DNA of 64,000 bases from Acanthopleuribacter pedis (GTDB lineage Bacteria; Acidobacteriota; Holophagae; Acanthopleuribacterales; Acanthopleuribacteraceae): the NCBI RefSeq assembly GCF_017377855.1, contig NZ_JAFREP010000004.1, forward strand, positions 372,001 to 436,000, given 5' to 3'. A model generated the notes under the pieces. The model was not told where the DNA came from. It saw only the letters and a program-made list of their open reading frames with translations, and searched no databases. How positions within the stretch are numbered: the stretch's first letter is position 1; the number at the start of each line of letters is the position of its first letter. Below, in pieces: positions 43,286-52,879 of the stretch. The position numbers and the translations under genes were made by a program.

Positions 43286-44485
43286 GTGCAGCAGCATCGC
43301 AACCTTTTTTTCCTGTTAACCCTGATGGCCGGGATGACGGCGCTTTCCGTCGACATTTACCTGCCTTCCATGCCCGCCCTTGCCGTGGCGATGAATGTTT
43401 CGCCCGGAACCATCGGCCTCACCGTCAGCGTCTTTATTCTCAGCTTCGCCTTTGGCCAGCTTATTTACGGGCCCCTTGCCGACCGCTTCGGCCGTCGCAA
43501 ACCCTTGCTCGTCGGTTTGGCCATTTACCTGGTCGCCAACCTGATTTGTGCTTTTGCCACCAACATCGAGGTGCTTCTGTTCGGCCGCCTCTTGCAGGGA
43601 CTTGGCGCCTGTGCCGGTTCCGTTGTTGCCCAAGCCGTGGTGCGCGATGTCGCCAAGGGCAGTGAAGGCACCCGTTTGTTGGCCTCGGTTGCCTCGGCCA
43701 TGGCTTTGGCGCCGATCATTGCCCCCGTCATCGGCGGCATGTTGGAGACCCATTTCAGTTGGCGTGCGTCCTTCTACTTTTTGGTGGTGTTTGGTGCCGC
43801 TTTGTCCGCGCTGCTGTTTTTCGCCTTGCCGGAAACCGCGCCGCCCGCCCGGCAGCGATTGGGCGTGGGTCCGGTTGCACGGGCGTACCTCGGTGTTTCC
43901 CGCCACCCGTCTTTTGTATTTTTCACCATGCTCGGCGGTTTGGCCTCCTGTGCCTTGTTCGCCTTTATCAGCACCTCGTCCGCGTTGATTGTCGACGGCA
44001 TGGGTTTTACGCCCGACCTGTACGGCATGTTGTTTGGTGCCAATGCGGTGACCTACATGATCGGCAGCATCGTCGCCAAAAAGTTGGCGGCCCGCATGGA
44101 TAACCGCTCGCTGGCTCTGGCCGGAACCGGCGCGGTGGCCGTGGGTGGTGGTTTGATGGTGATTGGCGGCGCGCTCCTCGGCGACCAAATCTGGGTGTTG
44201 CTGGTCCCCATGGCATTGACCACCATGGGCGTTGCCGCGGTGACCCCCGCCGCCATGTCCGGTGCGATGGAACCTTTTGGTAATCAGGCCGGTACCGCCT
44301 CGGCTTTGCACGGTTGTTTCCGGTTTGTAGCCGCCGCGGTGGTAACCGCCGTCCTGGGTTTGTTCACCGTGGATGTGGTGGTGCTGGGCATTGCCATCGC
44401 CGCCTGCGGGGCGTTCGGGTTGCTGTGGCCTTCGCTAGGCAGCCGTCGCACCGAGGTGGTTGGTGAAGCGGTTAACGCCGGTTAA
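43286..44485 (+). CDS. MFS multidrug efflux transporter, Bcr/CflA type
   Basis: The GTG start has GGGAGG 5 bases upstream. The 399-residue protein has twelve hydrophobic segments. Motifs typical of the Bcr/CflA drug:H+ antiporter group are present: DIYLPSMP in helix 1, GPLADRFGRRKPL in the first loop and RAVVRDV-like VVAQAVVRDV after helix 4. It should export a toxic small molecule across the inner membrane. The divergent LysR gene is its likely regulator. The 3' end overlaps the convergent GPH transporter by 14 bases. Confidence 0.92.
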   Translation: MQQHRNLFFLLTLMAGMTALSVDIYLPSMPALAVAMNVSPGTIGLTVSVFILSFAFGQLIYGPLADRFGRRKPLLVGLAIYLVANLICAFATNIEVLLFGRLLQGLGACAGSVVAQAVVRDVAKGSEGTRLLASVASAMALAPIIAPVIGGMLETHFSWRASFYFLVVFGAALSALLFFALPETAPPARQRLGVGPVARAYLGVSRHPSFVFFTMLGGLASCALFAFISTSSALIVDGMGFTPDLYGMLFGANAVTYMIGSIVAKKLAARMDNRSLALAGTGAVAVGGGLMVIGGALLGDQIWVLLVPMALTTMGVAAVTPAAMSGAMEPFGNQAGTASALHGCFRFVAAAVVTAVLGLFTVDVVVLGIAIAACGAFGLLWPSLGSRRTEVVGEAVNAG

Positions 44486-45836
44486 GGCGTTGTACCACCA
44501 AGCGGCTGATTTGGCGTTCCTTCGCCACGCTGAGCGGCCAGGCCGGTAGCAGCAAAGCCGCCGCGATAAAAAAGGCCCCGACCACCGGGCCGAACAGGAT
44601 CGCCAAACCTTGCGCCGTTGCTTCGCTTTGGGTTGGCGCGCCTTGCTGGAAACCAATCCATTCCAACAAAAACCCGCTGAGGGCCAGGCCCAGGGCGCGG
44701 GCCACCTTCGCCGCCATGCGCCAGTAACCGAAGTATATGCCTTGATCCGTTTGGCCGCGACGGAGATGGTCCAGGTCGGCCGCGTCGGAGACCATGGCGT
44801 CCAGAAGAAAAACGGCCCCGATGAGCAGGCCCGCCACCACGCCGTAAATCGCCGGTGGTAGGGCCTGGCCAACCGGGAACAGCGGGTAGACGATGACGGT
44901 GGAGACGCCCAGAAAACCGATGCCGACCACCGCCGGCCATTTTTTGCCGACCCGCTTGGCCGCGGCGACCCAGCCGATGATCGAAACGGCGACCACCAGG
45001 GTGAACGGCAACAAGACCTTGAGGAACATCGTTTGTTCGTCCAGGTGCAGGCGGACCTGGTAGTAAAAGAGGGCGATGGCACTGTTGAGGGTGCGGCCGA
45101 TGGAGCCCAGCACAAAAGCCGCGGCCGGCAGCAGAAAGGCGCGGTTGCGCAAGGGTGCCGAGGCCGCCTGCCACGCGAGCCGCATGTTTTGGGGGTGGGT
45201 CGCTTGTGCCGGGTGGTCGTAGCCGCGGGTGGCGCGAAAGGACAGGAGGGCTGTTGCCACCACCAGGCCCGCGATCACCAGGACCTGTGTACGCGTGGCC
45301 GCGCCGGTTGCCGCGTTTTCCGCCGCCACCAGGCCGGGTACCAGGATCGCCGTGATCAGGCCGATGTTGGCAAACAGAAACCGCCAGCCGAACAGGGCGG
45401 TTCGGTCGCGTGGGTTGGGCGTCATGTCCGCCGCCAAGGCCAGGTGGGGAACCGCGATCACCGTCATCGCCGTGTTGAGCAGGACGTAGGAACCCAGTAG
45501 CCAGGAGAAGGCCGCTGTTTGGCTGAGGTTGTCGGGCGGGCTGAACAAGAGGACGAAGGTCAGGGCCAGGCCGACGGCGCCCAGCGGGAGGTAGGGACGG
45601 CGCCGACCCGCCGCCAAGCGGGTACGGTCGGAGAGGTAGCCCATCAAGGGATCGGAAACCGCGTCCCACACCACGGCAAGGCTCAGCGCAAGCCCCGCCA
45701 GGCCGGGGCTGAGTCCGACCGTATCCACGTAAAACTTGAGCAGGGTAACCTGAATAAAAAATTCGCCGGCCGTGATGCCGATTTCCGCGGCCCCATAGCC
45801 GGCTTGGACCGAACGGGGCGGTGGCGCCGTCAGCAT
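44472..45836 (-). CDS. GPH-family (MelB-like) sugar:cation symporter
   Basis: The ATG at 45836 has GGGAGG 6 bases upstream and is preferred to a longer start, giving 454 residues with twelve hydrophobic segments. [16 protein letters not shown] near the N-terminus and the early GYGAAEIG are signatures of the glycoside-pentoside-hexuronide family, which imports sugars with Na+ or H+. No sugar-utilisation genes are adjacent, so the substrate is unknown. It is divergent from upp. Confidence 0.9.
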   Translation of the reverse strand: MLTAPPPRSVQAGYGAAEIGITAGEFFIQVTLLKFYVDTVGLSPGLAGLALSLAVVWDAVSDPLMGYLSDRTRLAAGRRRPYLPLGAVGLALTFVLLFSPPDNLSQTAAFSWLLGSYVLLNTAMTVIAVPHLALAADMTPNPRDRTALFGWRFLFANIGLITAILVPGLVAAENAATGAATRTQVLVIAGLVVATALLSFRATRGYDHPAQATHPQNMRLAWQAASAPLRNRAFLLPAAAFVLGSIGRTLNSAIALFYYQVRLHLDEQTMFLKVLLPFTLVVAVSIIGWVAAAKRVGKKWPAVVGIGFLGVSTVIVYPLFPVGQALPPAIYGVVAGLLIGAVFLLDAMVSDAADLDHLRRGQTDQGIYFGYWRMAAKVARALGLALSGFLLEWIGFQQGAPTQSEATAQGLAILFGPVVGAFFIAAALLLPAWPLSVAKERQISRLVVQRLNRR

Positions 45837-45964
45837 GGGTACCTCCCATTGCACCTGCTCGCATATTCGTTGCCCACCGCGGATTGGATGCGTCGTGGGG
45901 CTTGTTTTGCGGCCGCCGCCTTGCTAAGTTGCACGAACACACCGATTCCACCCTGGAGGCGCCC

Positions 45965-46591
45965 ATGCCGTTTTTCGAGGTCCGTCATCCCCTGGTCCGG
46001 CACAAGCTCGGGCTCATGCGCGACAAAGACATTTCCACCAAAGATTTTCGCGAGTTAACCGCCGAGGTGGCGCGTTTGCTGACCTATGAGGCCACCAAGG
46101 ATTTAGAAGTGGGGCCCCACACCGTGGAAGGCTGGGCCGGCCCGGTTGAGGTCGACCGTTTGCAAGGCAAGAAAATTACCGTGGTGCCGATTCTGCGTGC
46201 CGGACTCGGCATGATGGACGGCGTGCTCGATTTGATTCCCAGTGCGCGGGTGAGTGTGGTGGGTTTGTTCCGCAACGAGGAAACCCTGGAGCCGACCGCT
46301 TATTATTGCAAGTTCACCTCGCAAATCGAGGCGCGTTTGGCGCTGGTGATTGACCCGATGTTGGCAACCGGTGGTTCCCTCATCGAAGCGGTTAACCAAT
46401 TAAAACAAGCGGGCTGTAGCCGTATTCGTGCCTTGGTCCTGGTGGCCGCGCCCGAGGGTGTCAAGGCCATGGAAGAAGCCCACCCGGATGTGGCGATTTA
46501 TGCCGCCGCCTTGGACGAGCGCCTTAACGAGATCGGCTACATCTTGCCCGGTTTGGGCGACGCCGGCGACAAAATTTTCGGTACCAAATAA
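45965..46591 (+). CDS. upp: Uracil phosphoribosyltransferase
   Basis: The 208-residue length is that of the family. The start ATG follows GGAGG. The enzyme joins uracil and PRPP to form UMP in pyrimidine salvage. The PRPP-binding loop [10 protein letters not shown] and the segments [14 protein letters not shown] and the C-terminal uracil-binding [16 protein letters not shown] stretch are conserved. It is cytosolic and monocistronic. Confidence 0.97.
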   Translation: MPFFEVRHPLVRHKLGLMRDKDISTKDFRELTAEVARLLTYEATKDLEVGPHTVEGWAGPVEVDRLQGKKITVVPILRAGLGMMDGVLDLIPSARVSVVGLFRNEETLEPTAYYCKFTSQIEARLALVIDPMLATGGSLIEAVNQLKQAGCSRIRALVLVAAPEGVKAMEEAHPDVAIYAAALDERLNEIGYILPGLGDAGDKIFGTK

Positions 46592-46618
46592 GGGCTCGCC
46601 CACCGGCGAAACGGCCTG

Positions 46619-46942
46619 CTAAAGGGCCAGGCTTTCGAAGTTGGGAAAGGGACCGGCGGCTTCCGGCAAGGCCGACATGCCGGGGAAATCGGCGACCGCA
46701 CCCATGGCTTCCCAAATGGCCGCGACGCCGGGATGTTCGTGGGCCGCGCGGGCGCTGTCCGCCGATTTCCATTCGAAGATTTCGATGAAGGTGCCGTCTT
46801 GCGAGCGGGCTAGGTAGGCGTCGCGGTCCGTAACCAAGCCGAATTCGCGCAAGGTGGGCAGGTGTTTTTTGACCAGCGCCATAAGGGTTTCTTCTTGGCC
46901 CGGGTGGGGTTTGTACATCGCAAAAGCGGTTTGGGGTTGCAT
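46619..46942 (-). CDS. Small ABM-like (dimeric ferredoxin-fold) protein
   Basis: The 107-residue protein has the pattern of antibiotic-biosynthesis-monooxygenase-like / stress-responsive alpha-beta barrel proteins: an initial strand with KPHPGQEETL, then FIEIFEWKSADSARAAHEHP and a helical end. Members include small monooxygenases and detoxification proteins; the substrate is unknown. It lies 16 bases after an ArsR-type gene and is probably in its operon, so it should be derepressed by the same signal. Confidence 0.7.
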   Translation of the reverse strand: MQPQTAFAMYKPHPGQEETLMALVKKHLPTLREFGLVTDRDAYLARSQDGTFIEIFEWKSADSARAAHEHPGVAAIWEAMGAVADFPGMSALPEAAGPFPNFESLAL

Positions 46943-46958
46943 GAGATCCTCCTTTTCG

Positions 46959-47300
46959 TTATGCGGTTTCCGACGGCGTCTTTGGGTTAACCAACGCGGG
47001 TTGCTGAAACCAAGCCAGCCAGCCGCCGGCGACGGCCGTTAAACGGTCTTGGTTGAGCAGGTAACTGTTTTCGCGGCCGGATTTGGCCGTGGTGACCAAA
47101 CCGGCCTCCTCGAGTTTGCGCAAATGTCGGGTGGTGGTCGGCCAACTGCAAGCGAACCGTTTGGCGATGTCACCGGCCGTCATGCGCCCGCCGCGCGCGT
47201 GCAAAACGACGAGGATGTGTCGCCGGGAGGCGTGGGCCAAGGCCTTGAAGACCAAATCCATGGCTTCCAGTTCTTGTTCAGCACGACTAGGGTGTGTCAC
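46959..47300 (-). CDS. ArsR-type winged helix repressor
   Basis: The GTG-started 113-residue protein has a single winged helix-turn-helix domain: ALAHASRRHILVVLH, the recognition region FACSWPTTTRHLRKLEEAGLV and a beta wing. The only cysteine (in FACSW) is in the recognition helix, so a classic metal site is not evident. It likely represses itself and the ABM-like gene by binding the large palindrome directly upstream. Confidence 0.9.
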   Translation of the reverse strand: MTHPSRAEQELEAMDLVFKALAHASRRHILVVLHARGGRMTAGDIAKRFACSWPTTTRHLRKLEEAGLVTTAKSGRENSYLLNQDRLTAVAGGWLAWFQQPALVNPKTPSETA

Positions 47301-47313
47301 GGTCCCTCTTATA

Positions 47314-47356
47314 CTTAGCGAGTTGGCTAATTTTAAAAATTAGCTAACGCGCTAAG
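47314..47356. promoter_or_regulatory. 43-base palindrome, likely operator of the ArsR-type repressor
   Basis: Two 21-base arms around a central A match each other at 19 of 21 positions (left arm begins CTTAGCGAGTT, right arm ends AACGCGCTAAG). It starts 13 bases before the GTG of the repressor gene and lies upstream of the divergent DUF5916 gene. The size and AT-rich core fit a dimeric ArsR binding site. Confidence 0.75.
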
Positions 47357-47463
47357 TAAAGTCAAGCCGCTTTCTTCATCGGCAAGGCATCCTTCCCCCA
47401 ATTTTTTGCGTATACCTTCACGATAAGCTTTCTTTTTACACGCTCCATTCTGGGAGGCGCCTT

Positions 47464-49695
47464 ATGGTGGGGGTTCTGTTGTGGCTCATGCTGGGAACGG
47501 GGGCTGCTGATGTGGCACCGTCGCATGGGTTGGCTGATGCGTTTCAAATTCGCCGTTCGGGAGGTGCCATTACCATCGACGGCGATTTGTCGGACGCCGG
47601 CTGGCGCGATGTTGTCCCGATTGAGGGTTGGGTTGAAACCAATCCCGGCGACAATATCGCGCCCAAGGTACGCAGTCAGGGTTACCTCACCTACGATGAC
47701 CAACATTTGTATGTCGGTCTGTATTTTTACGATCCCGACCCCGGCGCGATTCGCGCGCCCATGGGGGACCGCGACAATGTGCCTTCCTACACCGATTACG
47801 GCGGCATCATTGTTGATGCCGACAACGACGGCCGTTCCGCCGTGATGTTTTTGGCCAATCCCCGGGGGATTCAATACGACGCGGTTTCCAACGACGCCTC
47901 GGGCGAAGATTCCTCGCCCAACTTTTTCTGGGAATCCGAGGCCGAAATCACCGAGGACGGTTGGGTCTTGGAACTCAAAATTCCCTTCGCGACCTTGCGT
48001 TACAAACAAGGCGACCCGCAAACCTGGGGCATTATGTTGTACCGCAACCGCCCGCGCGATTTCCGCTACCAAATGTTCACCTCGCGTTTGTCGCGCGAAC
48101 GCAACTGCTTTATTTGCAATGTGAAGCCCCTGCACGGTCTGACCAAGTTGCCCCGTGGCGGCAATTTGGTGTTGGCGCCTTTTGTTTCGGCGATTGAACA
48201 GGCGCGGTCCGAGGGCGATCTTGGTGGCGAGCTGGTTGCCGAGGATCCCGATTACGAACCCGGCCTGGACGTGAAGTGGGTACCCAACCAAAACATGGCG
48301 CTTGATTTAACCATTAACCCCGACTTCTCCCAGGTAGAGTCGGACACCGCGCAAATATCGGCGAATGAGCGTTTTGCATTGTTTTTTCCCGAGCGACGGC
48401 CCTTCTTCTTAGAAGGGATCGACCTCTTTTCAACCCCGATTCGCGCCGTCTACACCCGAACCATGACCGCGCCGAAATGGGGTTCGCGGGCGACCGGTCG
48501 CCTGGGCAAAACCGCCTTTACCGCCTTGGTGGGCCAGGATCGCGGTGGTGGTGTGAGCATTGTGCCGGGCGCCAACGGGTCGTCTTTGGTGGACCAGGAC
48601 TACGATTCCGACGTGGCGATTATTCGGGCGCGCCATGATATGGGCGAATCCTTCGCCGGTTTTTTGGTGACCCATCGCGATACCGAAATTGGGGGACGCA
48701 ACACCTTGTTCGGGCCTGACGCCTCTTGGCGCCCAACCGATTCCGATGAGGTCACCGCCCAATACCTGTTCAGCGTGGGTGAGACCCCGGAGCAATTGGA
48801 CTTGAGCGATGATTTCGACGGTCGTTCGCTTTCGGGGCACGGTCTTCGGCTGAGTTGGCATCACCGTACCAGCACCATCGATTGGTACTTGGCGTACAAC
48901 GACTTCGCGCGCGAATTCCGCGCCGACAATGGTTTTGTGCCCCAGGTGGATTACCGCAAGGGGTTCGGCGAAATGGGGCGGACCTTTCGTTTCACCGGAC
49001 GTTTCATTCACCGTTTGCGCATCTTCAGTTTTACCGATTACAGCGCCGACCGCGACGGTGCCTTGTTGACCCAGTTATTCTCCGCCGGCTGCGGTATGAG
49101 TGGGCGTTACAACTCTTTTATGCGCTACCGCTTTGCCCGCGAGGAGGTGCGCGCGGGCGGTGGCACCTTTACCCGCGACCGCTTCTTTTTCACCGCGGAC
49201 TTTCGGCCGGGTGGTTTTTTGTCACGGGTTTACTTGAATGGGATTGTCGGTGATGAGGTCGACTTTGCCAATGAGCGTTTGGGCACGGGGTTTACCGGCG
49301 AGTTCAATGTGACTTTTCGACCGGGGAACGCCACCCAGCTTGAGTTCAACAGCAACTACCGCGATTTGGACATAAACGACGGCGCCGGTGATTCGCAACG
49401 CCTGTTCCAGGCTTGGGTGGCGCGGCTGCGCGGCACCTACTTCTTTAATGCGCGCACTTATTTCCGGTTGATTGGCCAGCGCGTGGAAACGGAACGCGAT
49501 CCGTTGCTGTACGTGGATGAGGTTGATGAACGGAGCGGCTTTTTTACCGGTTCCGCGTTGCTGGCCTACAAGCTGAATTGGCAATCGGTGGCCTTTTTGG
49601 GGTATGGGGATGATCGCGAATTATCCGAGTTAAACCATTACGAGCGCACCGGTCGCCAAATCTTTTTGAAGATGTCCTACGCGTTTCAGCGCTAG
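47464..49695 (+). CDS. Outer-membrane protein: CBM9-like domain plus DUF5916 beta-barrel
   Basis: The 743-residue protein has a short signal peptide and a GGGAGG site. Residues about 30-210 are a carbohydrate-binding family 9-like domain (ITIDGDLSDAGWRDV, LYVGLYFYDPDP, WVLELKIPFATLRY). The rest matches DUF5916 barrels: NMALDLTINPDFSQVESD, FALFFPERRPFFLEGIDLF, and many alternating strands ending in an aromatic-containing last strand (FLKMSYAFQR). The function is not known; it is probably an outer-membrane barrel for binding or uptake. The ArsR operator lies 110 bases upstream, but control of this gene by it is only possible, not shown. Confidence 0.88.
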   Translation: MVGVLLWLMLGTGAADVAPSHGLADAFQIRRSGGAITIDGDLSDAGWRDVVPIEGWVETNPGDNIAPKVRSQGYLTYDDQHLYVGLYFYDPDPGAIRAPMGDRDNVPSYTDYGGIIVDADNDGRSAVMFLANPRGIQYDAVSNDASGEDSSPNFFWESEAEITEDGWVLELKIPFATLRYKQGDPQTWGIMLYRNRPRDFRYQMFTSRLSRERNCFICNVKPLHGLTKLPRGGNLVLAPFVSAIEQARSEGDLGGELVAEDPDYEPGLDVKWVPNQNMALDLTINPDFSQVESDTAQISANERFALFFPERRPFFLEGIDLFSTPIRAVYTRTMTAPKWGSRATGRLGKTAFTALVGQDRGGGVSIVPGANGSSLVDQDYDSDVAIIRARHDMGESFAGFLVTHRDTEIGGRNTLFGPDASWRPTDSDEVTAQYLFSVGETPEQLDLSDDFDGRSLSGHGLRLSWHHRTSTIDWYLAYNDFAREFRADNGFVPQVDYRKGFGEMGRTFRFTGRFIHRLRIFSFTDYSADRDGALLTQLFSAGCGMSGRYNSFMRYRFAREEVRAGGGTFTRDRFFFTADFRPGGFLSRVYLNGIVGDEVDFANERLGTGFTGEFNVTFRPGNATQLEFNSNYRDLDINDGAGDSQRLFQAWVARLRGTYFFNARTYFRLIGQRVETERDPLLYVDEVDERSGFFTGSALLAYKLNWQSVAFLGYGDDRELSELNHYERTGRQIFLKMSYAFQR

Positions 49696-49785
49696 CGATG
49701 GGATGATCGCTTTGGGGCGGACTTGGCGGGCCGGTGGTTTGATGTCTCCGCCGAGGTTTGTCGATTTCAATAAACAGGAGCGGTC

Positions 49786-50706
49786 ATGATGTTTGTGACG
49801 CAATCGGATCGGCGCAAGCCGTTTGAACCGGATCAAGAAATACAGCGGTTGGTCGCGACCGTTTCCCGGGAACGGCTGGAGCAACAGCTCATCACCTTGG
49901 CCGTTCCCCGCCATTACCATGCTGAACAGGAAGCCAACCATCGCATTGGCGATTGGCTCGCCCAAGAACTCGGTGATTTGGGTTATCGGGTCCTGTTTCA
50001 GGGCAGCTATCGCAACGTGGTGGCCTTGCCGCGGCTTCCCGCCGAAACCCCGCTGGTTTTGGTTGGCGCCCACTACGATACCGTGCCGAATTGTCCGGGT
50101 GCCGATGACAACGGCAGCGCCGTGGTGGCGCTGATGGAATGTGCCCGTGTGGTGGCCGGCTCGGGGTCGGTGCCGCCGATTGGTTTTGTACTGTTCAATC
50201 GCGAGGAAGACGGGTTATTGGGCAGCCGCGAGTTTGTGGCCGAATATGATCGCGACAAACCCTACCCCATTCGCGAGGTCCACATCTTGGAAATGTTGGG
50301 TTTCTGCAGTCATGAAGAAGGATCCCAGACCTTGCCCACGGGGCTGCCGATGAACCTGCCGGTTTCGGATCGCGCCGAGTTTTTGGCCGTCCTCAGTAAC
50401 CGGCATTCCAATCGCGTCAATGATCGGTTGATGCGGGTTGCGGCCACCTACTGCCCCGGTTTTTCCGTGCTGGGATTGAAGGTGAAGCTGGGGGTTGAGC
50501 AGTTTTTCCCCGTTTTGCATCGCAGCGACCACGCGCCGTTTTGGGAAAGTTCGATTCCGGCGCTGATGTGGACCGACACCGCCGAATTCCGCAATCCCCA
50601 CTACCACCAACCCAGCGATACCGTCGACACCATCGATTTCGATTTCCTGCAGGCAGGCACGCGCCTGTTGGTTGCTCGGGTAATGGAACAAGGAAGCCGG
50701 GGGTAA
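49786..50706 (+). CDS. M28-family zinc aminopeptidase/peptidase
   Basis: The 306-residue protein has the two-zinc ligand set: GAHYDTVP, GADDNGS, NREEDGLLGSREF, the aspartate in WTDTAEFRN and HYHQPSDT. No signal peptide is visible, so it may be cytosolic. It should release N-terminal residues from peptides, though some relatives are glutaminyl cyclases or act on other amides. The start follows CAGGAG. It is monocistronic with a terminator about 100 bases after the stop. Confidence 0.9.
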   Translation: MMFVTQSDRRKPFEPDQEIQRLVATVSRERLEQQLITLAVPRHYHAEQEANHRIGDWLAQELGDLGYRVLFQGSYRNVVALPRLPAETPLVLVGAHYDTVPNCPGADDNGSAVVALMECARVVAGSGSVPPIGFVLFNREEDGLLGSREFVAEYDRDKPYPIREVHILEMLGFCSHEEGSQTLPTGLPMNLPVSDRAEFLAVLSNRHSNRVNDRLMRVAATYCPGFSVLGLKVKLGVEQFFPVLHRSDHAPFWESSIPALMWTDTAEFRNPHYHQPSDTVDTIDFDFLQAGTRLLVARVMEQGSRG

Positions 50707-50805
50707 CGAGATGGTAGGCTTTATTCCGAAGCGCGCTTTTGGCGACGGCACGTTACTTTTGAGCGGCTTGAGTCCGTCGCATCTCGCGGCCTTGCCAAGA
50801 AAAGA

Positions 50806-50845
50806 ATGGGGCCGAGTCGTGATGCAATGCGACCCGGCCCATTTT
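50806..50845. terminator. Intrinsic terminator between convergent genes
   Basis: ATGGGGCCGAGTCG pairs with CGACCCGGCCCAT, with one mismatch and one bulge, and is followed by TTTT and preceded by AAGAAAAG. It lies between the convergent M28 gene and the 91-residue protein gene. Confidence 0.75.
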
Positions 50846-50908
50846 CCAGCGTTGTCGACCTTCTCCGCCTACTTGGATTGATCCGGTAGGCGAAGGCCGT
50901 GGGGTTCC

Positions 50909-51184
50909 TCAGGCTTCCGCCGCTTCGCCGATGGATTCCAGCTCGGTCAGTGTTTGTTGGATCCATTGCGGGGTAACGATTCCCTCTGCAAATCCTTTTT
51001 TGAGAAGGGGGTCGCCATAGAGGTTGACGCCGTCTTCCAAACTGCCCCCCTCATTCAGGTGATCCTGAATGATTTCCAGGGCGTTAAGTGTCTCGCTTGC
51101 TTCGTCATCCATAATGCCTTCATGGATGTTTTTGTCGCTGCGTCTGCCATCTTCATCTTCGTAGAACAAGAAACGGTCTTCCAT
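50909..51184 (-). CDS. Acidic 91-residue protein of unknown function
   Basis: I do not recognise a family. The protein is strongly acidic (MEDRFLFYEDEDGRRSDKN), without cysteine or membrane segments, and predicted helical in the middle (ASETLNALEIIQDHLNEGG). It lies 77 bases downstream of the putative effector gene on the same strand and may be the third gene of that operon. Small acidic proteins near secretion effectors are often chaperones or regulators, but this is only contextual. Confidence 0.7.
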   Translation of the reverse strand: MEDRFLFYEDEDGRRSDKNIHEGIMDDEASETLNALEIIQDHLNEGGSLEDGVNLYGDPLLKKGFAEGIVTPQWIQQTLTELESIGEAAEA

Positions 51185-51261
51185 GTCGTATGTCCTTTTT
51201 TAAGGGGTTGCGGCATTGTACCGCCAAGAATCGCCTGGTTCCGGTGGAAGGATGTTTTGGT

Positions 51262-52785
51262 CTAAAAACCTAATTTGTCCTTAACGTAGTTAATTTTATC
51301 GCTCATGGTGGACTTACTACTGATGTAGTTCATCATGATTTTGCGGTCACCTTTGGTGTCGAATTCGGCTTGGTAACTTTGGTTTAACAAGGCTGCTTTA
51401 CCAATGGTGATACTTTTATCGCCCGCTGTTTCTTTGAGTTTGGAGAAGAAGTCGGGGACGTTGTCGAACCCAAGCTCTTTAACATCCGCCTTAACCAGGA
51501 AACTTATATCGGTTTTCATATTGGCGAGTTTGCGGATGACCTTGGTGTCGGGCGGGTCCAGTTTGGCTGCTTTCGTGATCGCTTGCATGATTTGATCGAG
51601 TTCTTTGCTGATATTTTTCAAGGTCTTTTTGTCAGGCTGGTCACTTACCGTGATCTTGCCAAGGACCATGTCGTCAATGAGTTCTTTAAGGGGTTGAAGT
51701 CGTTCATAGGCCTTGCTGGCGATTTCTGGGAATCCTTTATTCGGCGTGGGGGTGAAGCCGTATTTCGGCCAAGCGTAACTGCCAACCGTGATATTGGCGT
51801 CCATGATCATTTTCCACGGCTGCTTGGTTTTGTCGACGACTTCCAGCAAACCCTGGAAGGCCCCTTTCATGATGTCGCCACCTTGGACTTTTGGGTCTAG
51901 CTTGGCGAGCTGAAGCATCATTTCGTTGTCCCGGTGGTAGAACTTCACGTTAATGTTTTTGATGGGACCCGCGCCGTCTACATCGAACTCAAAGCGGTTG
52001 CCACCCATGGGCGTGAAGGTCACTTTGTCCATGTGTTCCTGAGGAATTTTGAGGTGCTTGTTAATAATGTCGAAGGCTTGCTTGGGTGTCATCTTAAACG
52101 TCTGTTTGAATTCTTGCAGGTCGTTCGACGGCCATTCCTGATCCAGGGTCAAACGATTATCTTCCAGTTTGGTCGTTGTTGTTTCGTTGTTCGTCGTTGG
52201 TGTGGGTTGCTGCCAACCGATTTGGACGTCCGATTCCTGGCGTTGCCGCACGCCGTATTTCTGCATATCCTCACTGTCCATTAAACTGAGCGGGGGGCGG
52301 GTCGTGGGCAGGCTGTCATCAAAGGTGAGAATGCGCGGGGATTGGAAGGATTCATCGTCGACACCCAGATTCAACATTTTGGGTGACTGTGGGGTGAAAT
52401 CTTCATCGATTTCCGATTTGGTGGACGTCAGTTTCAGCATCGGGGGTGGGGGATTGTTGTCCTCATCAATGCTTTGCTGCGAGGACAAGGTGGGTGAGTC
52501 CAGAACCTCGTCATCCATCGATAAAGAGGTCGTCGAAGGGTTCAGCGTCAAGGGGTTGGGCGAGATGTGTTGCTGTACCGTAACGATGGGTGGATTTTGG
52601 TTAACATTCTGAAGCGTGGGCTGTTGCAGCACCAGGTCGTCGGGTGGGGTTCGGGTCCGCAGGCCGACCGAAACGTGGTCTTGGGGCGTGCGTTGCTGGA
52701 ACTGCCCGAAAGGATTTTGTAAGTGTTGCGGCGTTTGGTGAACACCTTGGCCCCGTACGCGGGTTCCTTGTGGTCCGTTTAGCAT
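51262..52785 (-). CDS. Putative type III secretion effector (507 residues, disordered N-terminus)
   Basis: The first 225 residues are low-complexity, rich in Gln, Pro, Ser, Thr and Asn, and carry repeats of the type DDE-SP-L (MDDEVLDSPTLS, SFQSPRILTFDDS), as expected of a disordered secretion region. Residues about 230-507 form a compact lysine-rich domain without recognised family (MTPKQAFDIINKHL ... MSDKINYVKDKLGF). There is no Sec signal peptide. A CesT-type chaperone gene lies 94 bases upstream on the same strand, the classic chaperone-effector arrangement, so export by a type III system is inferred. No secretion apparatus is in the window. The composition differs sharply from neighbours, which suits transfer. 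Confidence 0.7.
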   Translation of the reverse strand: MLNGPQGTRVRGQGVHQTPQHLQNPFGQFQQRTPQDHVSVGLRTRTPPDDLVLQQPTLQNVNQNPPIVTVQQHISPNPLTLNPSTTSLSMDDEVLDSPTLSSQQSIDEDNNPPPPMLKLTSTKSEIDEDFTPQSPKMLNLGVDDESFQSPRILTFDDSLPTTRPPLSLMDSEDMQKYGVRQRQESDVQIGWQQPTPTTNNETTTTKLEDNRLTLDQEWPSNDLQEFKQTFKMTPKQAFDIINKHLKIPQEHMDKVTFTPMGGNRFEFDVDGAGPIKNINVKFYHRDNEMMLQLAKLDPKVQGGDIMKGAFQGLLEVVDKTKQPWKMIMDANITVGSYAWPKYGFTPTPNKGFPEIASKAYERLQPLKELIDDMVLGKITVSDQPDKKTLKNISKELDQIMQAITKAAKLDPPDTKVIRKLANMKTDISFLVKADVKELGFDNVPDFFSKLKETAGDKSITIGKAALLNQSYQAEFDTKGDRKIMMNYISSKSTMSDKINYVKDKLGF

Positions 52786-52879
52786 TGGTGATCCTCCATC
52801 TAAAATCGGCCATGTCTTTTTACCGCGGCTCTATACCGCGTGATGGTTTGGCTAAGCGTTTTTTGGCACTCTAGGCCGA

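Noticed and set aside
44482..45966. A 494-codon open frame on the minus strand overlapping the GPH transporter
   Set aside because: Its translation is rich in Arg, Gly and Pro without domains, while the alternative frame encodes a clear twelve-helix transporter with a good ribosome site.
46619..47300. The small pair considered as a toxin-antitoxin module
   Set aside because: The first protein is an ArsR-type repressor with a classic operator and the second looks like an ABM-fold enzyme, so a regulated operon fits better.
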